This document shows positions 54,316-62,831 of a stretch of 64,000 bases of DNA, piece after piece. The notes under the pieces are model-generated. The model saw nothing but the letters and a program-made list of their open reading frames with translations. It did not search any database and was not told the DNA's origin. The stretch comes from Streptomyces sp. DT2A-34 (lineage in GTDB: Bacteria > Actinomycetota > Actinomycetes > Streptomycetales > Streptomycetaceae), in assembly GCF_030499515.1 (NCBI RefSeq), contig NZ_JASTWJ010000001.1, forward strand, positions 1,364,001-1,428,000. Direction: 5' to 3'. The stretch's first letter is position 1. Each line of letters begins with the position of its first letter. Both the position numbers and the translations under genes were made by a program.

Positions 54316-55434
54316 TCAGGTGGGCGATATGCGCCGGGCCAGCCGTCGCGCGAGGGGATGGACGACACCGAGCGCCGCGGCGACACCAGGCGCCCCGCCG
54401 CGTGCGGTGAGCGCCGCCTGAAGGGGCATCAGCCCGAGAATCCCGGCCCCGACGGCCCGCCGTACGTTCTCCCCCGAGGGTTCCTTTACGGCGCGGGCCT
54501 GGGCGGTGCCGTAGGTACCGAGGTAGGCGAGGGCGGCGGTGGCGGTGAGGGCGATGCGGAGCTTGTCGGAGGGGGCGGTACGGAGTTTTTCAGAAGGGGC
54601 GATGCGGAGCTTCTTGGAAGTGGCGGCGGCAGCAACGCCTTTGAGGGGCGCGGGGCTGTGTCGAACAGCGGCTCCGCCGCGGGGCGCGACAAGCCACGAC
54701 GGCGCAGCAGACGCGCGACGACGCACGGTGGCACTTCCTACGGCGGCCCTTTTGACCGGAACGGCCGCAGCCAAGGTCGTCGCCGTAGACACGGCAAGAG
54801 TCGCAACCGGAACCCGCACCGGCGCCCCGGCGATCTCATGCCGACTGAGCGCCATCAACGTGCCGGTATGAACACCGACCAGCGCAGCCGGCACCGCAGC
54901 ACGCCGCAGCGCGACGCCGACCGACACGGCACCGGGGCCCGAGCCGGAGGCAACCGCTCCAGCCAGGACGTCCAGTACCCGGGCCCCCGCCATGGCAACT
55001 CCGCCCATCGGCGTGGACTTGAGCTTCAGGTCATACGCCCACACCAGCCCAGCCAGAGGAAGCGCGGCGCAAACGCTGCGTCGGCCCCCCGCGGCGGCGG
55101 CGAGACCGAGCCCCGCCACAGTGAGCCCACCGGCCACACCGAGCGCGGTACGACGCTGAACACGCCCCGAGGGCACAGGGCGGTCCGGCCTCTCGACGGA
55201 GTCCACCGTGGCGTCGGCATAGTCGTTGAGGGCCATGCCGGCCCAGTACAGGCACACGGAGGAACCGATCACTCCGAGGGTGCGGGCGCCCAGCGGACGT
55301 CCGGCGGCGGCCGCTCCCGCGATCACGTCACCCGGGACACTCAACGCGGCCGGCGCTCTGACGAGCAGGGCGAGGTCGGTGAGGCGCACGGCAGACCGGG
55401 ATCCGAAGCGGGCAACCGCTTTCCGATCTTTCAT
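54316..55434 (-). CDS. eboC: UbiA-family prenyltransferase (EboC/SCO3242-like) with a repeat insertion
   Basis: A 372-residue polytopic membrane protein. The prenyl-diphosphate motif is AGMALNDYADATVDSVERPD (NDxxDxxxD), with the second Asp-rich region AYDLKLKSTPMGGVAMAGAR. Family members are about 300 residues; the extra ~70 residues lie between TLAVSTATTLAAAVP and ALTATAALAYLGTYG. They consist of sequence encoded by a dispersed Streptomyces repeat (SWLVAPRGGAAVRHSPAPLK) and three 8-residue repeats (KLRIAPSE, KLRTAPSD, KLRIALTA). The insertion is in frame, so a full protein could still be made, but it interrupts the helical bundle. ATG 55434 has AAGGTG upstream. It is the first gene of the ebo-PKS run. 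Confidence 0.82.
   Translation of the reverse strand: MKDRKAVARFGSRSAVRLTDLALLVRAPAALSVPGDVIAGAAAAGRPLGARTLGVIGSSVCLYWAGMALNDYADATVDSVERPDRPVPSGRVQRRTALGVAGGLTVAGLGLAAAAGGRRSVCAALPLAGLVWAYDLKLKSTPMGGVAMAGARVLDVLAGAVASGSGPGAVSVGVALRRAAVPAALVGVHTGTLMALSRHEIAGAPVRVPVATLAVSTATTLAAAVPVKRAAVGSATVRRRASAAPSWLVAPRGGAAVRHSPAPLKGVAAAATSKKLRIAPSEKLRTAPSDKLRIALTATAALAYLGTYGTAQARAVKEPSGENVRRAVGAGILGLMPLQAALTARGGAPGVAAALGVVHPLARRLARRISPT
54551..54735. repeat. Dispersed Streptomyces repeat plus 24-bp triplet inserted in a gene
   Basis: 54551, 54575 and 54599 start three degenerate copies of a 24-bp unit (GCGATGCGGAGCTTGTCGGA type). Then 54640-54708 carries TTGAGGGGCGCGGGGCTGTG, GCGGCTCCGCCGC and GGGCGCGACAAGCCACGACG, the signature pieces of a repeat abundant in Streptomyces intergenic DNA. 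Here it lies inside the prenyltransferase reading frame. Confidence 0.75.
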
Positions 55435-55596
55435 GGCGGCACCTTACTCGCGGCTGTTGAGCATTCAGGTACCTACCCTCCGGTAAGGGGAGTGACAAAG
55501 AAGACACAGATTTCTCTTACCGTGCGGCCCGAACTACCGGTAAACGTGGATCGTTTGAGCAGACTCACCGCGCTCGGCACTCAACGCACCCGGCAC
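55435..55596 (-). promoter_or_regulatory. Probable promoter region of the ebo-PKS gene run
   Basis: 162 bp between the prenyltransferase start and the upstream oxidoreductase. It is more A/T-rich than its surroundings (AAAGAAGACACAGATTTCTC region) and contains the palindrome TACCGGTA (55535-55542). As the only sizeable gap upstream of ten close-packed genes it is the best candidate for their shared promoter. No -10/-35 pair is assigned. Confidence 0.35.
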
Positions 55597-57018
55597 TCAC
55601 GGCTCCTGACGCAGCCGCCGCCACACCGCCTTGGCCGCGTTGTGCCCCGACATGCCGTGCACGCCCGGTCCGGGCGGGGTGGCCGACGAGCAGATGTAGA
55701 CCGCCGGGTGCGGGGTGGTGTAGGGGAAGAGCGACAGCTTGGGGCGCAGCAGGAGTTGGAGTCCGGAGGCCGCGCCGGAGGCGATGTCCCCGCCGACGTA
55801 GTTGGCGTTGCGGACGGCGAGTTCGGCCGGGCCTGCCGTGGCGCGGGCGAGGACACGGTCGCGGAACCCCGGGGCGAAGCGCTCCAGTTGGCGCTCGATG
55901 GCGTCCGTGAGGTCTCCGGTCCAGCCGTTCGGCACATGCCCGTACGCCCAGAAGGCGTGCTTGCCGTCGGGAGCCCGGCTGGGGTCGACGACGCTGGGCT
56001 GCACCGTGATCATGAACGGCTTGTCCGGCGCCCGGCCCTCTCGGGACGCTTCCCGCAGCGCCGTGCCGATCTCCGCGCGGTCCGCGCCGATCTGCACGGT
56101 GCCGGCACGGCGGGCCTCCGGCGCGGTCCACGGCACCGGGCCGTCCAGCGCGTAGTCGATCTTGAAGGCGCCGGGGCCGTAGCGGTAGCCCTCGTAGTAC
56201 CGGCCGAGGCCGGCGATGCGGGCCAGCGCGGTGGGTGAGGTGTCGAAGACGTACGCGCGCGCGGGCGGCAGGTCGTCGAGCCGCTTGACCTCGTAGTCGG
56301 TGTGGACGCTGCCGCCGAGGTCTTCCAGATACGCGGTGAGGGCGTCGGAGATCGACTGGGAGCCGCCGCGGGCCACCGGCCAGCCGCGGGCGTGGGCGGA
56401 GAGCGCGAAGACCAGGCCGATGGCGCCGGTGGCGAAGCCGTTGAGCGGGGCCATGACGTGCGCGACGAGGCCGGAGAACAGGGTCCTGGCCCGCTCGTCG
56501 CGGAAGAGGCGCATCAGCCATGTCGACGGGGGCAGCCCGACGAGGCCGAACCGGGCGAGGGTGACGGGGTCGCGGGGCAGGGCGGTGAGGGGCAGGGACA
56601 TGAAGTCGCGGGCGAGCGTGTCCCACTTGGCCAGGAACGGCTCGACCAGCCTGCGGTACGTCCCCGCGTCGCGCGGGCCGAAGGAGGCGGCGGTCTCGGC
56701 GACGGAACGGGACAGCACGGCGGCGGTGCCGTCGGTGAAGGGGTGCGCCATGGGCAGCTCGGCGTGCAGCCAGTCGAGGCCGTAGCGGTCGAGCGGCATG
56801 GTCCGGAACACGGGCGAGTTGATGCCCAGGGGGTGCGCGGCGGAGCACGGGTCGTGCCGGAAGCCGGGCAGGGTCAGCTCTTCCGTGCGGGCACCCCCGC
56901 CGACGGTGTCACGCGCCTCGAACACGGCCACGGAGAAGCCGCGCCGGGCCAGCTCCACGGCAGCGGTCAGCCCGTTCGGCCCCGCACCCACCACGACCGC
57001 ATCGAGCATCGACGGCAC
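55597..57018 (-). CDS. Phytoene desaturase-like FAD oxidoreductase
   Basis: A 473-residue NAD(P)/FAD-dependent oxidoreductase. Seen: [20 protein letters not shown] (Rossmann), [40 protein letters not shown] and the C-terminal [20 protein letters not shown], typical of the phytoene desaturase/NAD(P)-binding Rossmann group. No other carotenoid gene is present, so carotenoid desaturation is not implied. GTG 57018 has AAGGAG seven bases upstream; ATG 57009 is an alternative. Separated from the ebo run by 162 bp on the same strand. Confidence 0.88.
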   Translation of the reverse strand: MPSMLDAVVVGAGPNGLTAAVELARRGFSVAVFEARDTVGGGARTEELTLPGFRHDPCSAAHPLGINSPVFRTMPLDRYGLDWLHAELPMAHPFTDGTAAVLSRSVAETAASFGPRDAGTYRRLVEPFLAKWDTLARDFMSLPLTALPRDPVTLARFGLVGLPPSTWLMRLFRDERARTLFSGLVAHVMAPLNGFATGAIGLVFALSAHARGWPVARGGSQSISDALTAYLEDLGGSVHTDYEVKRLDDLPPARAYVFDTSPTALARIAGLGRYYEGYRYGPGAFKIDYALDGPVPWTAPEARRAGTVQIGADRAEIGTALREASREGRAPDKPFMITVQPSVVDPSRAPDGKHAFWAYGHVPNGWTGDLTDAIERQLERFAPGFRDRVLARATAGPAELAVRNANYVGGDIASGAASGLQLLLRPKLSLFPYTTPHPAVYICSSATPPGPGVHGMSGHNAAKAVWRRLRQEP

Positions 57019-57106
57019 CTTCGGACTCCTTCGTCAGCCGACGGCCTTGAAGGATCAGGATATGCCGGGCCACTGACAGCGCAGGGGCGCGGGTAAAGTC
57101 CGCCGG

Positions 57107-57709
57107 GTGACGCGCCGCTTCCGCTTCCCTGTGCCCGAGGACGGTCTGTGGCACTGGTTCGAGGTGGGGGACGCCGGTCGGGTGGTGCGGCAGATCTCCT
57201 TCCGGGGGCCGGATTCGGTGCCCGTGGTGGCCGCCGAACCGGTCGAGGTGGCGCGGACACGGCAGGCGTGCGGGGAGTGGGGCGTGCGGCTGTACGAGAC
57301 CGTGTACGGGGTGCCGGTGCGGGAGCCGGTCGTGGAGCCGCCGGACGCCCGGTCGGTCGACTCGCGGGAGTTCGATGTGGCGTGGGGCCGTGCCCGGTCC
57401 TTCCGCCGGTGCCACGTCCGTCACGACACCGGTCCCCTGCCGGTCGGGACACGCCTGTCGGGGACGTTCACCGTGTCGCCCTGGGGTCCCGGTGTCACGG
57501 GGGTGTTCGTCGACGTCGGTCTGCCCGCCGCCGGCTTCGTGGACGCCTTGGTGCTGCTGCGCGCGGAATGCGAGTGGCCGGCGGACGGCACTCCCGCCGA
57601 GTTCGAGGTGGTCGACCTCCGTGTCGGCGGGGGCCGCCCCCAGATCAGGCTGCGTCCGACAGCAGTGCCCGCACCCGGCGAGCCGTGGCCGCGTCCCGGG
57701 CCGCCGTGA
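57107..57709 (+). CDS. Hypothetical protein with a possible S1-like C-terminal part
   Basis: 200 residues. The N-terminal half (FRFPVPEDGLWHWFEVGDAG, VVRQISFRGPDSVPVVAAEP) is not assigned. The C-terminal part, RLSGTFTVSPWGPGVTGVFV then DVGLPAAGFVDALVLLRAEC, has the strand spacing of an S1/OB fold and could bind nucleic acid. Start GTG 57107 (MTRRFRFPVPED). Its last 65 bp overlap the end of the convergent inositol-monophosphatase gene, so the two transcripts pair antisense there. Confidence 0.65.
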   Translation: MTRRFRFPVPEDGLWHWFEVGDAGRVVRQISFRGPDSVPVVAAEPVEVARTRQACGEWGVRLYETVYGVPVREPVVEPPDARSVDSREFDVAWGRARSFRRCHVRHDTGPLPVGTRLSGTFTVSPWGPGVTGVFVDVGLPAAGFVDALVLLRAECEWPADGTPAEFEVVDLRVGGGRPQIRLRPTAVPAPGEPWPRPGPP

Positions 57710-58490
57710 ACGGCAGGACGTTGCCGCCGGTGATGCGGAACGGCTCGCCCGCCCGGGTCAGGTGGGCGCCGCCCGCCTCCTCGACCAGGAGAATGCCCGC
57801 CGCATGGTCCCAGGCGGCCTCCCAGCTGAACGCTGTCGCATCCAACTCGCCCCGGGCTACGGCGAGATACTCCAGCCCCGCGGAACCGCAGGCGCGCGGC
57901 GCGACTCCCTCGGTCCACAGGCCGAGCAGGGCCTCCTTCTGCTCGTCGGTCGTGTAGTCCGGGTGGGACGTGGCGACTTCCAGGTCACGGCCGGATTCCG
58001 GCGCGCCGGAGTGCAGCCGCTCGCCGTCGAGGAAGGCGCCCCGGCCCCGTATCGCCGTGGCCAGCTGGTCACGGGCGGGGGCGTAGGTCCAGGAGGCGAG
58101 CAGGACGCCGCGCTGTGCGAGCGCGACCAGGGTGCAGAAGCCGGAGTCTCCGTGCACGAACTGGCGGGTGCCGTCGACGGGGTCGACGATCCAGACGGGG
58201 GCGTCGCCCTGGAGCGCGTCGTACGACGCCGGGTTGGCGTGCACCGCCTCCTCGCCGACCACGACCGAGCCGGGCAGGAGGGCGCCGAGCGCCTCGGTGA
58301 GGTACTGCTCGGCGAACCGGTCGGCGTCGGTCACCAGGTCGTGCGGTCCGGCCTTCTGGTCGACCTCGTGCGCGGCGAGCTGCCGGAAGCGCGGCATGAT
58401 CTCGGCCGCGGCCGCCTTGCGGACGGCTTCCGCCACGTCGGCCGAGTGCTGTGCGAGAAACTCGTCGATGGTTTCGTTGTCTTCGATCAC
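57645..58490 (-). CDS. Inositol monophosphatase-family phosphatase
   Basis: A 281-residue Mg-dependent sugar phosphatase. Motifs: HDLVTDADRFAEQYLTEALG, VVGEEAVHANP (Glu metal ligand), WIVDPVDGTRQFVHGDSGFC (DPxDGT) and WEAAWDHAAGILLVEEAGG (WDxAAG). Substrate may be inositol phosphate, histidinol phosphate or a nucleotide. Start GTG 58490, with GGAGGA immediately before it, which is unusually close. Confidence 0.92.
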   Translation of the reverse strand: MIEDNETIDEFLAQHSADVAEAVRKAAAAEIMPRFRQLAAHEVDQKAGPHDLVTDADRFAEQYLTEALGALLPGSVVVGEEAVHANPASYDALQGDAPVWIVDPVDGTRQFVHGDSGFCTLVALAQRGVLLASWTYAPARDQLATAIRGRGAFLDGERLHSGAPESGRDLEVATSHPDYTTDEQKEALLGLWTEGVAPRACGSAGLEYLAVARGELDATAFSWEAAWDHAAGILLVEEAGGAHLTRAGEPFRITGGNVLPFTAARDAATARRVRALLSDAA

Positions 58491-58658
58491 TCCTCCATGA
58501 GAGCACGCCCCACTGACAAACCCCGCCCGCCCGATGGACGCCGGATGGCGTCGGCGTGAATAGGAGGGGCACGTATCAGCAGGTCAGAGGCGCTCCCGCG
58601 GCCCTCCGAGGCCCGCCCACAGCGCCCAAGACCCACCCACGACGCCCGAGGCCGGCCC

Positions 58659-60485
58659 TCAGCGCCCGACCGCGTACCCCTGCATCCCCCGCGGGTTCGC
58701 CGCCGCCGACAGGACCCCGGTCTCCGGATCCCTCGCGACCGCGCACAGCCGCCCCTCCGACCAGGCGTCACCGACGGTCACGTCATGACCGCGCCGCCGC
58801 AGCTCCGCCACCACCTCGGCGTCCATCCGTGACTCCACCGTGACGCTTCCCGGCCGCATCCCGCGCGGGTAGAAGGAGCCGGGGAAGCTGTCGTTGTGCC
58901 AGTTCGGGGCGTCGATGGCGCCCTGGAGGTCGAGGCCGCCGCGGACTCGGTCCCGCAGGGCGACCGCGAGGAAGAAGTGCAGCTGCCACTGGTCCTGCTG
59001 GTCCCCGCCGGGCGTGCCGAAGGCCATGACGGGCACGCCGTCGCGCAGGGCGATCGAGGGGGTGAGCGTCGTACGCGGCCGCCGCCCAGGGGTGAGCGAG
59101 TTCGGCAGGCCCTCCTCCAGCCAGGTCATCTGCAGCCGGGTGCCGAGCGGGAAGCCCAATTCGGGCACGACGGGGTTGGACTGGAGCCAGCCGCCGCTGG
59201 GCGTGGCCGCGATCATGTTGCCCCAGCGGTCGACGACGTCGAGATGGCAGGTGTCGCCGCGGGTGCCCCCGTCGGCGGCGACGTCGGGTTCGCCCGGCAC
59301 CGGGGACGTCGGGCGCTGGGCGACGGTCGGCTCACCGACGCCCAGCACGTCGAAGCCGGGATCGTCGGAGGCCACCACGCGCGCGTGCGCGCACAGCCGC
59401 GGGGCGCGTCCGCCCGGGCTGCCGGGCCGCAGCTCGTGGGAGGCCTTCTCGCCGACCAGCTCCCGCCGGGCCGCGTTGTACGGCTCCGACAGCAGCTCGG
59501 CGAGCGGTACCTCGGCCGCGTCGCCGTACCAGGCCTCCCGGTCGGCCATCGCCAGCTTGCAGCCCTCGATCAGCAGATGGACGTACTCGGCGGACCCGTA
59601 CCGCGGCAGCTCGGGCGGGAGCATCGCGAGCTGCTGGAGCAGGACCGGGCCCTGGCTCCAGGCGCCGGCCTTGCACACGGTCCAGCCGTTGAAGTCGTAC
59701 GTCGCCGGCGCCTCGTAGGTCGCGGACCAGCCGGCGAGGTCGGCTGCCGTGAGGGTGCCGGAGTGCCGCTCACCGCTGGTGTCCAGGGTGGGCCGCCGGG
59801 CCTGCCGTACGAGGGCCTCGGCGATGAACCCGGTGCGCCACACCTCCCGCGCGGCCTCGATCTGCGCGACCCGGTCCCCGGCGCCTGCGACCTCGTCGAG
59901 CAGCCGCTTCCAGGTGGCGGCGAGGGCGGGATTGCGCAGCAGTTCCCCGGGCCGGGGTGCCTCCCCACCCGGCAGATACACCTCGGCCGACGAGGTCCAC
60001 TCCGTCTCGAACAGCTCCCGCACGGTCTCGACGGTCTCCCCGACACGCTCCACGGGCGCGTGCCCGTGTTCGGCGTACCCGATAGCGTACGCGAGCACCT
60101 CGGCGAGCGACCTGGTGCCGTAGTCCCGCAGCAGCAGCATCCAGGCGTCGAACGCCCCGGGTACGGCGGCGGCGAGCGGCCCCGTCCCCGGCACGAGCTC
60201 CAGCCCGAGCCCTCTGTAGTGCGCGACCGTCGCCCCGGCGGGTGCGACGCCCTGCCCGCACAGCACCCGCACCTCACCGCCCGCCGGCGCGAGCAGGATC
60301 GGCACCTCACCGGCCGGTCCGTTGAGATGCGGCTCGACGACATGCAGCACGAACGCCCCCGCCACGGCCGCGTCGTACGCGTTGCCGCCGCTCTCCAGCA
60401 CGGCCATCGCCGACTGCGAGGCAAGCCAGTGGGTGGAGGACACCATGCCGAAAGTGCCCTGGAGGGTGGGTCGGGTGGTGAACAC
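58659..60485 (-). CDS. Gamma-glutamyltransferase-family protein
   Basis: A 608-residue Ntn hydrolase-type protein. Seen: STHWLASQSAMAVLESGGNA, AVPGAFDAWMLLLRDYGTRS, the processing site region GGTRGDTCHLDVVDRWGNMI where Thr of DTCH is the nucleophile, LTPSIALRDGVPVMAFGTPG and GGDQQDQWQLHFFLAVALRD. It has no signal peptide, unlike periplasmic GGTs, so it may act on cytosolic amide substrates (cephalosporin acylase/GGT-like). GTG 60485 (MFTTRPTLQGTF) is chosen because GAGGAG sits seven bases before it; GTG 60500 lacks a site. Confidence 0.88.
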   Translation of the reverse strand: MFTTRPTLQGTFGMVSSTHWLASQSAMAVLESGGNAYDAAVAGAFVLHVVEPHLNGPAGEVPILLAPAGGEVRVLCGQGVAPAGATVAHYRGLGLELVPGTGPLAAAVPGAFDAWMLLLRDYGTRSLAEVLAYAIGYAEHGHAPVERVGETVETVRELFETEWTSSAEVYLPGGEAPRPGELLRNPALAATWKRLLDEVAGAGDRVAQIEAAREVWRTGFIAEALVRQARRPTLDTSGERHSGTLTAADLAGWSATYEAPATYDFNGWTVCKAGAWSQGPVLLQQLAMLPPELPRYGSAEYVHLLIEGCKLAMADREAWYGDAAEVPLAELLSEPYNAARRELVGEKASHELRPGSPGGRAPRLCAHARVVASDDPGFDVLGVGEPTVAQRPTSPVPGEPDVAADGGTRGDTCHLDVVDRWGNMIAATPSGGWLQSNPVVPELGFPLGTRLQMTWLEEGLPNSLTPGRRPRTTLTPSIALRDGVPVMAFGTPGGDQQDQWQLHFFLAVALRDRVRGGLDLQGAIDAPNWHNDSFPGSFYPRGMRPGSVTVESRMDAEVVAELRRRGHDVTVGDAWSEGRLCAVARDPETGVLSAAANPRGMQGYAVGR

Positions 60486-60567
60486 GGGCGGACTCCTCAC
60501 TGCGCGGTGGCCGATCTTGCGATCGTACGCAGCGGCGGAATCCGCGTGCCGGGATGAGCGAGAGAGG

Positions 60568-60804
60568 TCAGAAGTCCGAGGTGTCGAGCTCCAGGTCGAA
60601 CGGATCCGGCAGCGGAACGGGCGTTCCGAACGGCAACGGGCCCTTGGCCTCGGTGTAGCCGAGCTGCCCGGGAGCGGAGGAGAGCGTGCAGGACCGCTCC
60701 TGACGATCGACCATCAGATGGAGCGGGGCTCCGGCGATGTCCCTCGGCACGACGGCCAAGTCCGGCACATACCAGTCGGGCGTCCCCGGTAGGTCCGGAT
60801 CGCC
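60568..60804 (-). pseudogene. Uma2-family endonuclease-like remnant
   Basis: About 75 residues joining two separate parts of a Uma2 protein: PDWYVPDLAVVPRDIAGAPL (the VxPDLxVVP core) and, directly after it, HLMVDRQERSCTLSSAPGQL and PLPDPFDLELDTSDF (the C-terminal end). Intact Uma2 proteins have about 180-200 residues with a PD-(D/E)xK-like fold; here the middle is deleted and the start lost. The open frame runs upstream into the response regulator's end, which has no homology to the family. Confidence 0.55.
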
Positions 60805-60880
60805 GGAACCGGCGCGGCCTCCCAGCCTGCGCAACGCTGGTCGCAGCTGCTCACGACTCCAGGACGATTCGCAGGACAGA

Positions 60881-61570
60881 TCACTCCAACCGGTGATCTC
60901 CGCCCCGCACCGCCACCAGCCCCGACTCATAGGCGAACACCACCAACTGCGCCCGATCCCGCGCCCCCAACTTCGTCATCGCCCTGCTGATGTGGGTCTT
61001 CGCCGTAAACGGGCTGATCACCATGTGCTCGGCGATCTCCTCGTTGGTCAGACCCCGCGCCGCCAACGCCGTCACCTCGCGTTCGCGGCGCGTCAGGCAC
61101 TCCAGGCCGGGCGCGGTGGCCCGGTCGGGTGGGCGGGAGACGAACTCGCCGATCAGGGTGCGGGTGACCGACGGGGACAGCAGCGCCTCGCCGCGTGCCA
61201 CCACCTCGATCGCCTGGAGCAGGTCGGCCGGTTCGGTGTCCTTCAGGAGGAAGCCGCTCGCGCCGGCCCGCAGGGCCTCGAAGACGTACTCGTCGTGGCC
61301 GTAGTTGGTCAGGATCACCACACGGACCGCCGCCAGTGCCGGATCCGCGGCGATCTGGCGTGTCGCCTCGATGCCCGTCATCACCGGCATCTGTACGTCG
61401 ACCAGCGCGATGTCGGGGACCTGGGCGCGGATCAGCTCCAGGCCCCGCTCCCCGTCCGCCGCCTCGCCGACCACCTCGATGCCGTCCTCGGCGTCCAGCA
61501 GGGCCCGGAAGCCCGCCCGCATCAGCGCCTGGTCGACGACGAGCGCCACCCTGATCACGCCGTCCGTCAT
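60881..61570 (-). CDS. NarL/LuxR-type response regulator
   Basis: A 229-residue two-component regulator. Receiver: phospho-acceptor Asp in DIALVDVQMPVMTGIEATRQ, Thr in VVILTNYGHDEYVFEALRAG and Lys in FLLKDTEPADLL. The acidic pair near the N-terminus reads ALVVDQALMRAG where relatives have VDDQ, so the first metal-binding Asp is a Val (GTC for GAC). The LuxR helix-turn-helix is TRREREVTALAARGLTNEEI followed by SPFTAKTHISRAMTKLGARD. ATG 61570 overlaps the kinase stop (ATGA). Confidence 0.92.
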   Translation of the reverse strand: MTDGVIRVALVVDQALMRAGFRALLDAEDGIEVVGEAADGERGLELIRAQVPDIALVDVQMPVMTGIEATRQIAADPALAAVRVVILTNYGHDEYVFEALRAGASGFLLKDTEPADLLQAIEVVARGEALLSPSVTRTLIGEFVSRPPDRATAPGLECLTRREREVTALAARGLTNEEIAEHMVISPFTAKTHISRAMTKLGARDRAQLVVFAYESGLVAVRGGDHRLE

Positions 61571-62670
61571 GCCGTCTCCTCCAGCGGCAGCCATACCCGC
61601 ACCGCGAACCCGCCCTCCGCGCGCGGGGCGGCGTCCAGGGTGCCGCCGAGGGCGGTGACCCGTTCACGCATGCCGGTCAGACCGATGCCGGGGGTGGGTG
61701 GGCCGGCCGGGTCGGCGGAGCCGTCGTCCTCGACGCATATCGTCAACTCCCCCTCGCCGTAGACGAGTTGCACGGTCACCTTCGCCGGTCCCGCGTGCCG
61801 CGCCGCGTTCGTCAAGGCTTCCTGGACGATGCGGTACATCGCCCGGTCGACCGTCGCCGCCAGCGGCCGCTCCTGTCCCGTCACCGTCAACTCGACGGCG
61901 AGGCCCGCCGCCCGCGCCCGCTCCACGAGCAGCGCGGGTGTGCCGGTGGGCTCGTCCGTGCGCAGCACCTCCAGCGTGGCACGCAGCTCGCGCATCGCCT
62001 CCCCGCTCGCCTCCTGGATGGCGAGCAGCGCGGGCGGCACCTCCTCGCCGCGCTTGCGGGCCAGGTGCACGGCGACGCCCGCCTGGAGCTTGACGATCGA
62101 GATGCTGTGGGTGAGGGAGTCGTGCAACTCCCGTGCTATGCGCAGTCGTTCCTCGCCCGCTCGGCGCAACGCCGCCTCCTCCCGGGTGCGTTCGGCCTCC
62201 AGGGCGCGCTGCTCGGTCTGGCGCAGATACGCCTGCCAGTTGCGGTCGGCCAGGCCGGTCACCACCGCGCACAGGAACCAGCCGGCGAGCAGCAGCGCCT
62301 CCCGCGTGACGTCCGAGCCCGCCGAGCCCGCCGCCACGTATCCGCCGAGGAAGACGGCGGCGGCCGCTGCTACCGTGCCCCGGTGTCCGGTCCGCGACGC
62401 CGTGTGCACCGCCCCCACCACGGGGACGGCCAGACTGGCGGCGGGCCCTGCGTGGACGACCTCGGCGAGCAGGCAGCCGGCGGCGACGGCGAGAACCGCG
62501 CGAGGAGCGGCGCGATGCGCGGCCAGGGCCAGCGAACCGGCCCCGATCAGCACGCAGTCCACGAGCCCCGCCCGGTCGTCCGCCACGGCGGTGAGCACGG
62601 TGATCACGCCGACCACGACCGCGACGGTCATGTCGGCGAGCCGCTCGCGTGTGATCCGATACCCGCTCAT
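61567..62670 (-). CDS. Sensor histidine kinase (DesK/NarX type)
   Basis: A 367-residue membrane kinase. Residues ~10-160 hold about five hydrophobic helices (VAVVVGVITVLTAVA, LLLAGWFLCAVVTGLA). Then a coiled linker (RTREEAALRRAGEERLRI), the HisKA_3 box RIARELHDSLTHSISIVKLQ with the phospho-His in ELHDS, and the ATPase domain with IVQEALTNAARHAGPAKVTV and GIGLTGMRERVTALGGTLDA. It should phosphorylate the overlapping response regulator. ATG 62670 (MSGYRITRERLA) is used. The signal is unknown. Confidence 0.93.
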   Translation of the reverse strand: MSGYRITRERLADMTVAVVVGVITVLTAVADDRAGLVDCVLIGAGSLALAAHRAAPRAVLAVAAGCLLAEVVHAGPAASLAVPVVGAVHTASRTGHRGTVAAAAAVFLGGYVAAGSAGSDVTREALLLAGWFLCAVVTGLADRNWQAYLRQTEQRALEAERTREEAALRRAGEERLRIARELHDSLTHSISIVKLQAGVAVHLARKRGEEVPPALLAIQEASGEAMRELRATLEVLRTDEPTGTPALLVERARAAGLAVELTVTGQERPLAATVDRAMYRIVQEALTNAARHAGPAKVTVQLVYGEGELTICVEDDGSADPAGPPTPGIGLTGMRERVTALGGTLDAAPRAEGGFAVRVWLPLEETA

Positions 62671-62728
62671 GCACGCACAGTAGACGGCCCCACCGACAGC
62701 GACGTCAGCCCTGTGGACGGCTCTGCGA

Positions 62729-62746
62729 CTACTCCCCCTGCAGTAG
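62729..62746. promoter_or_regulatory. Short inverted repeat upstream of the two-component genes
   Basis: CTACTCCCCCTGCAGTAG: CTACT and AGTAG form an exact inverted repeat. It lies 59 bp upstream of the kinase start and 86 bp before the divergent AhpD-like gene. Similar elements occur upstream of kinase-regulator pairs of this type, so it is a candidate autoregulatory site. Confidence 0.4.
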
Positions 62747-62831
62747 GGCCGGGCACCGGCCCGCCCCGCCGTCGCAGCACCGACTGCCTTCGGCGGTACG
62801 ACGCCCCGGACCGCACCCGCGGCGCACGCTG

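Noticed and set aside
60805..60930. N-terminal part of the Uma2-like frame
   Set aside because: It overlaps the response regulator end and carries no Uma2 similarity, so only the downstream part was kept as a remnant.
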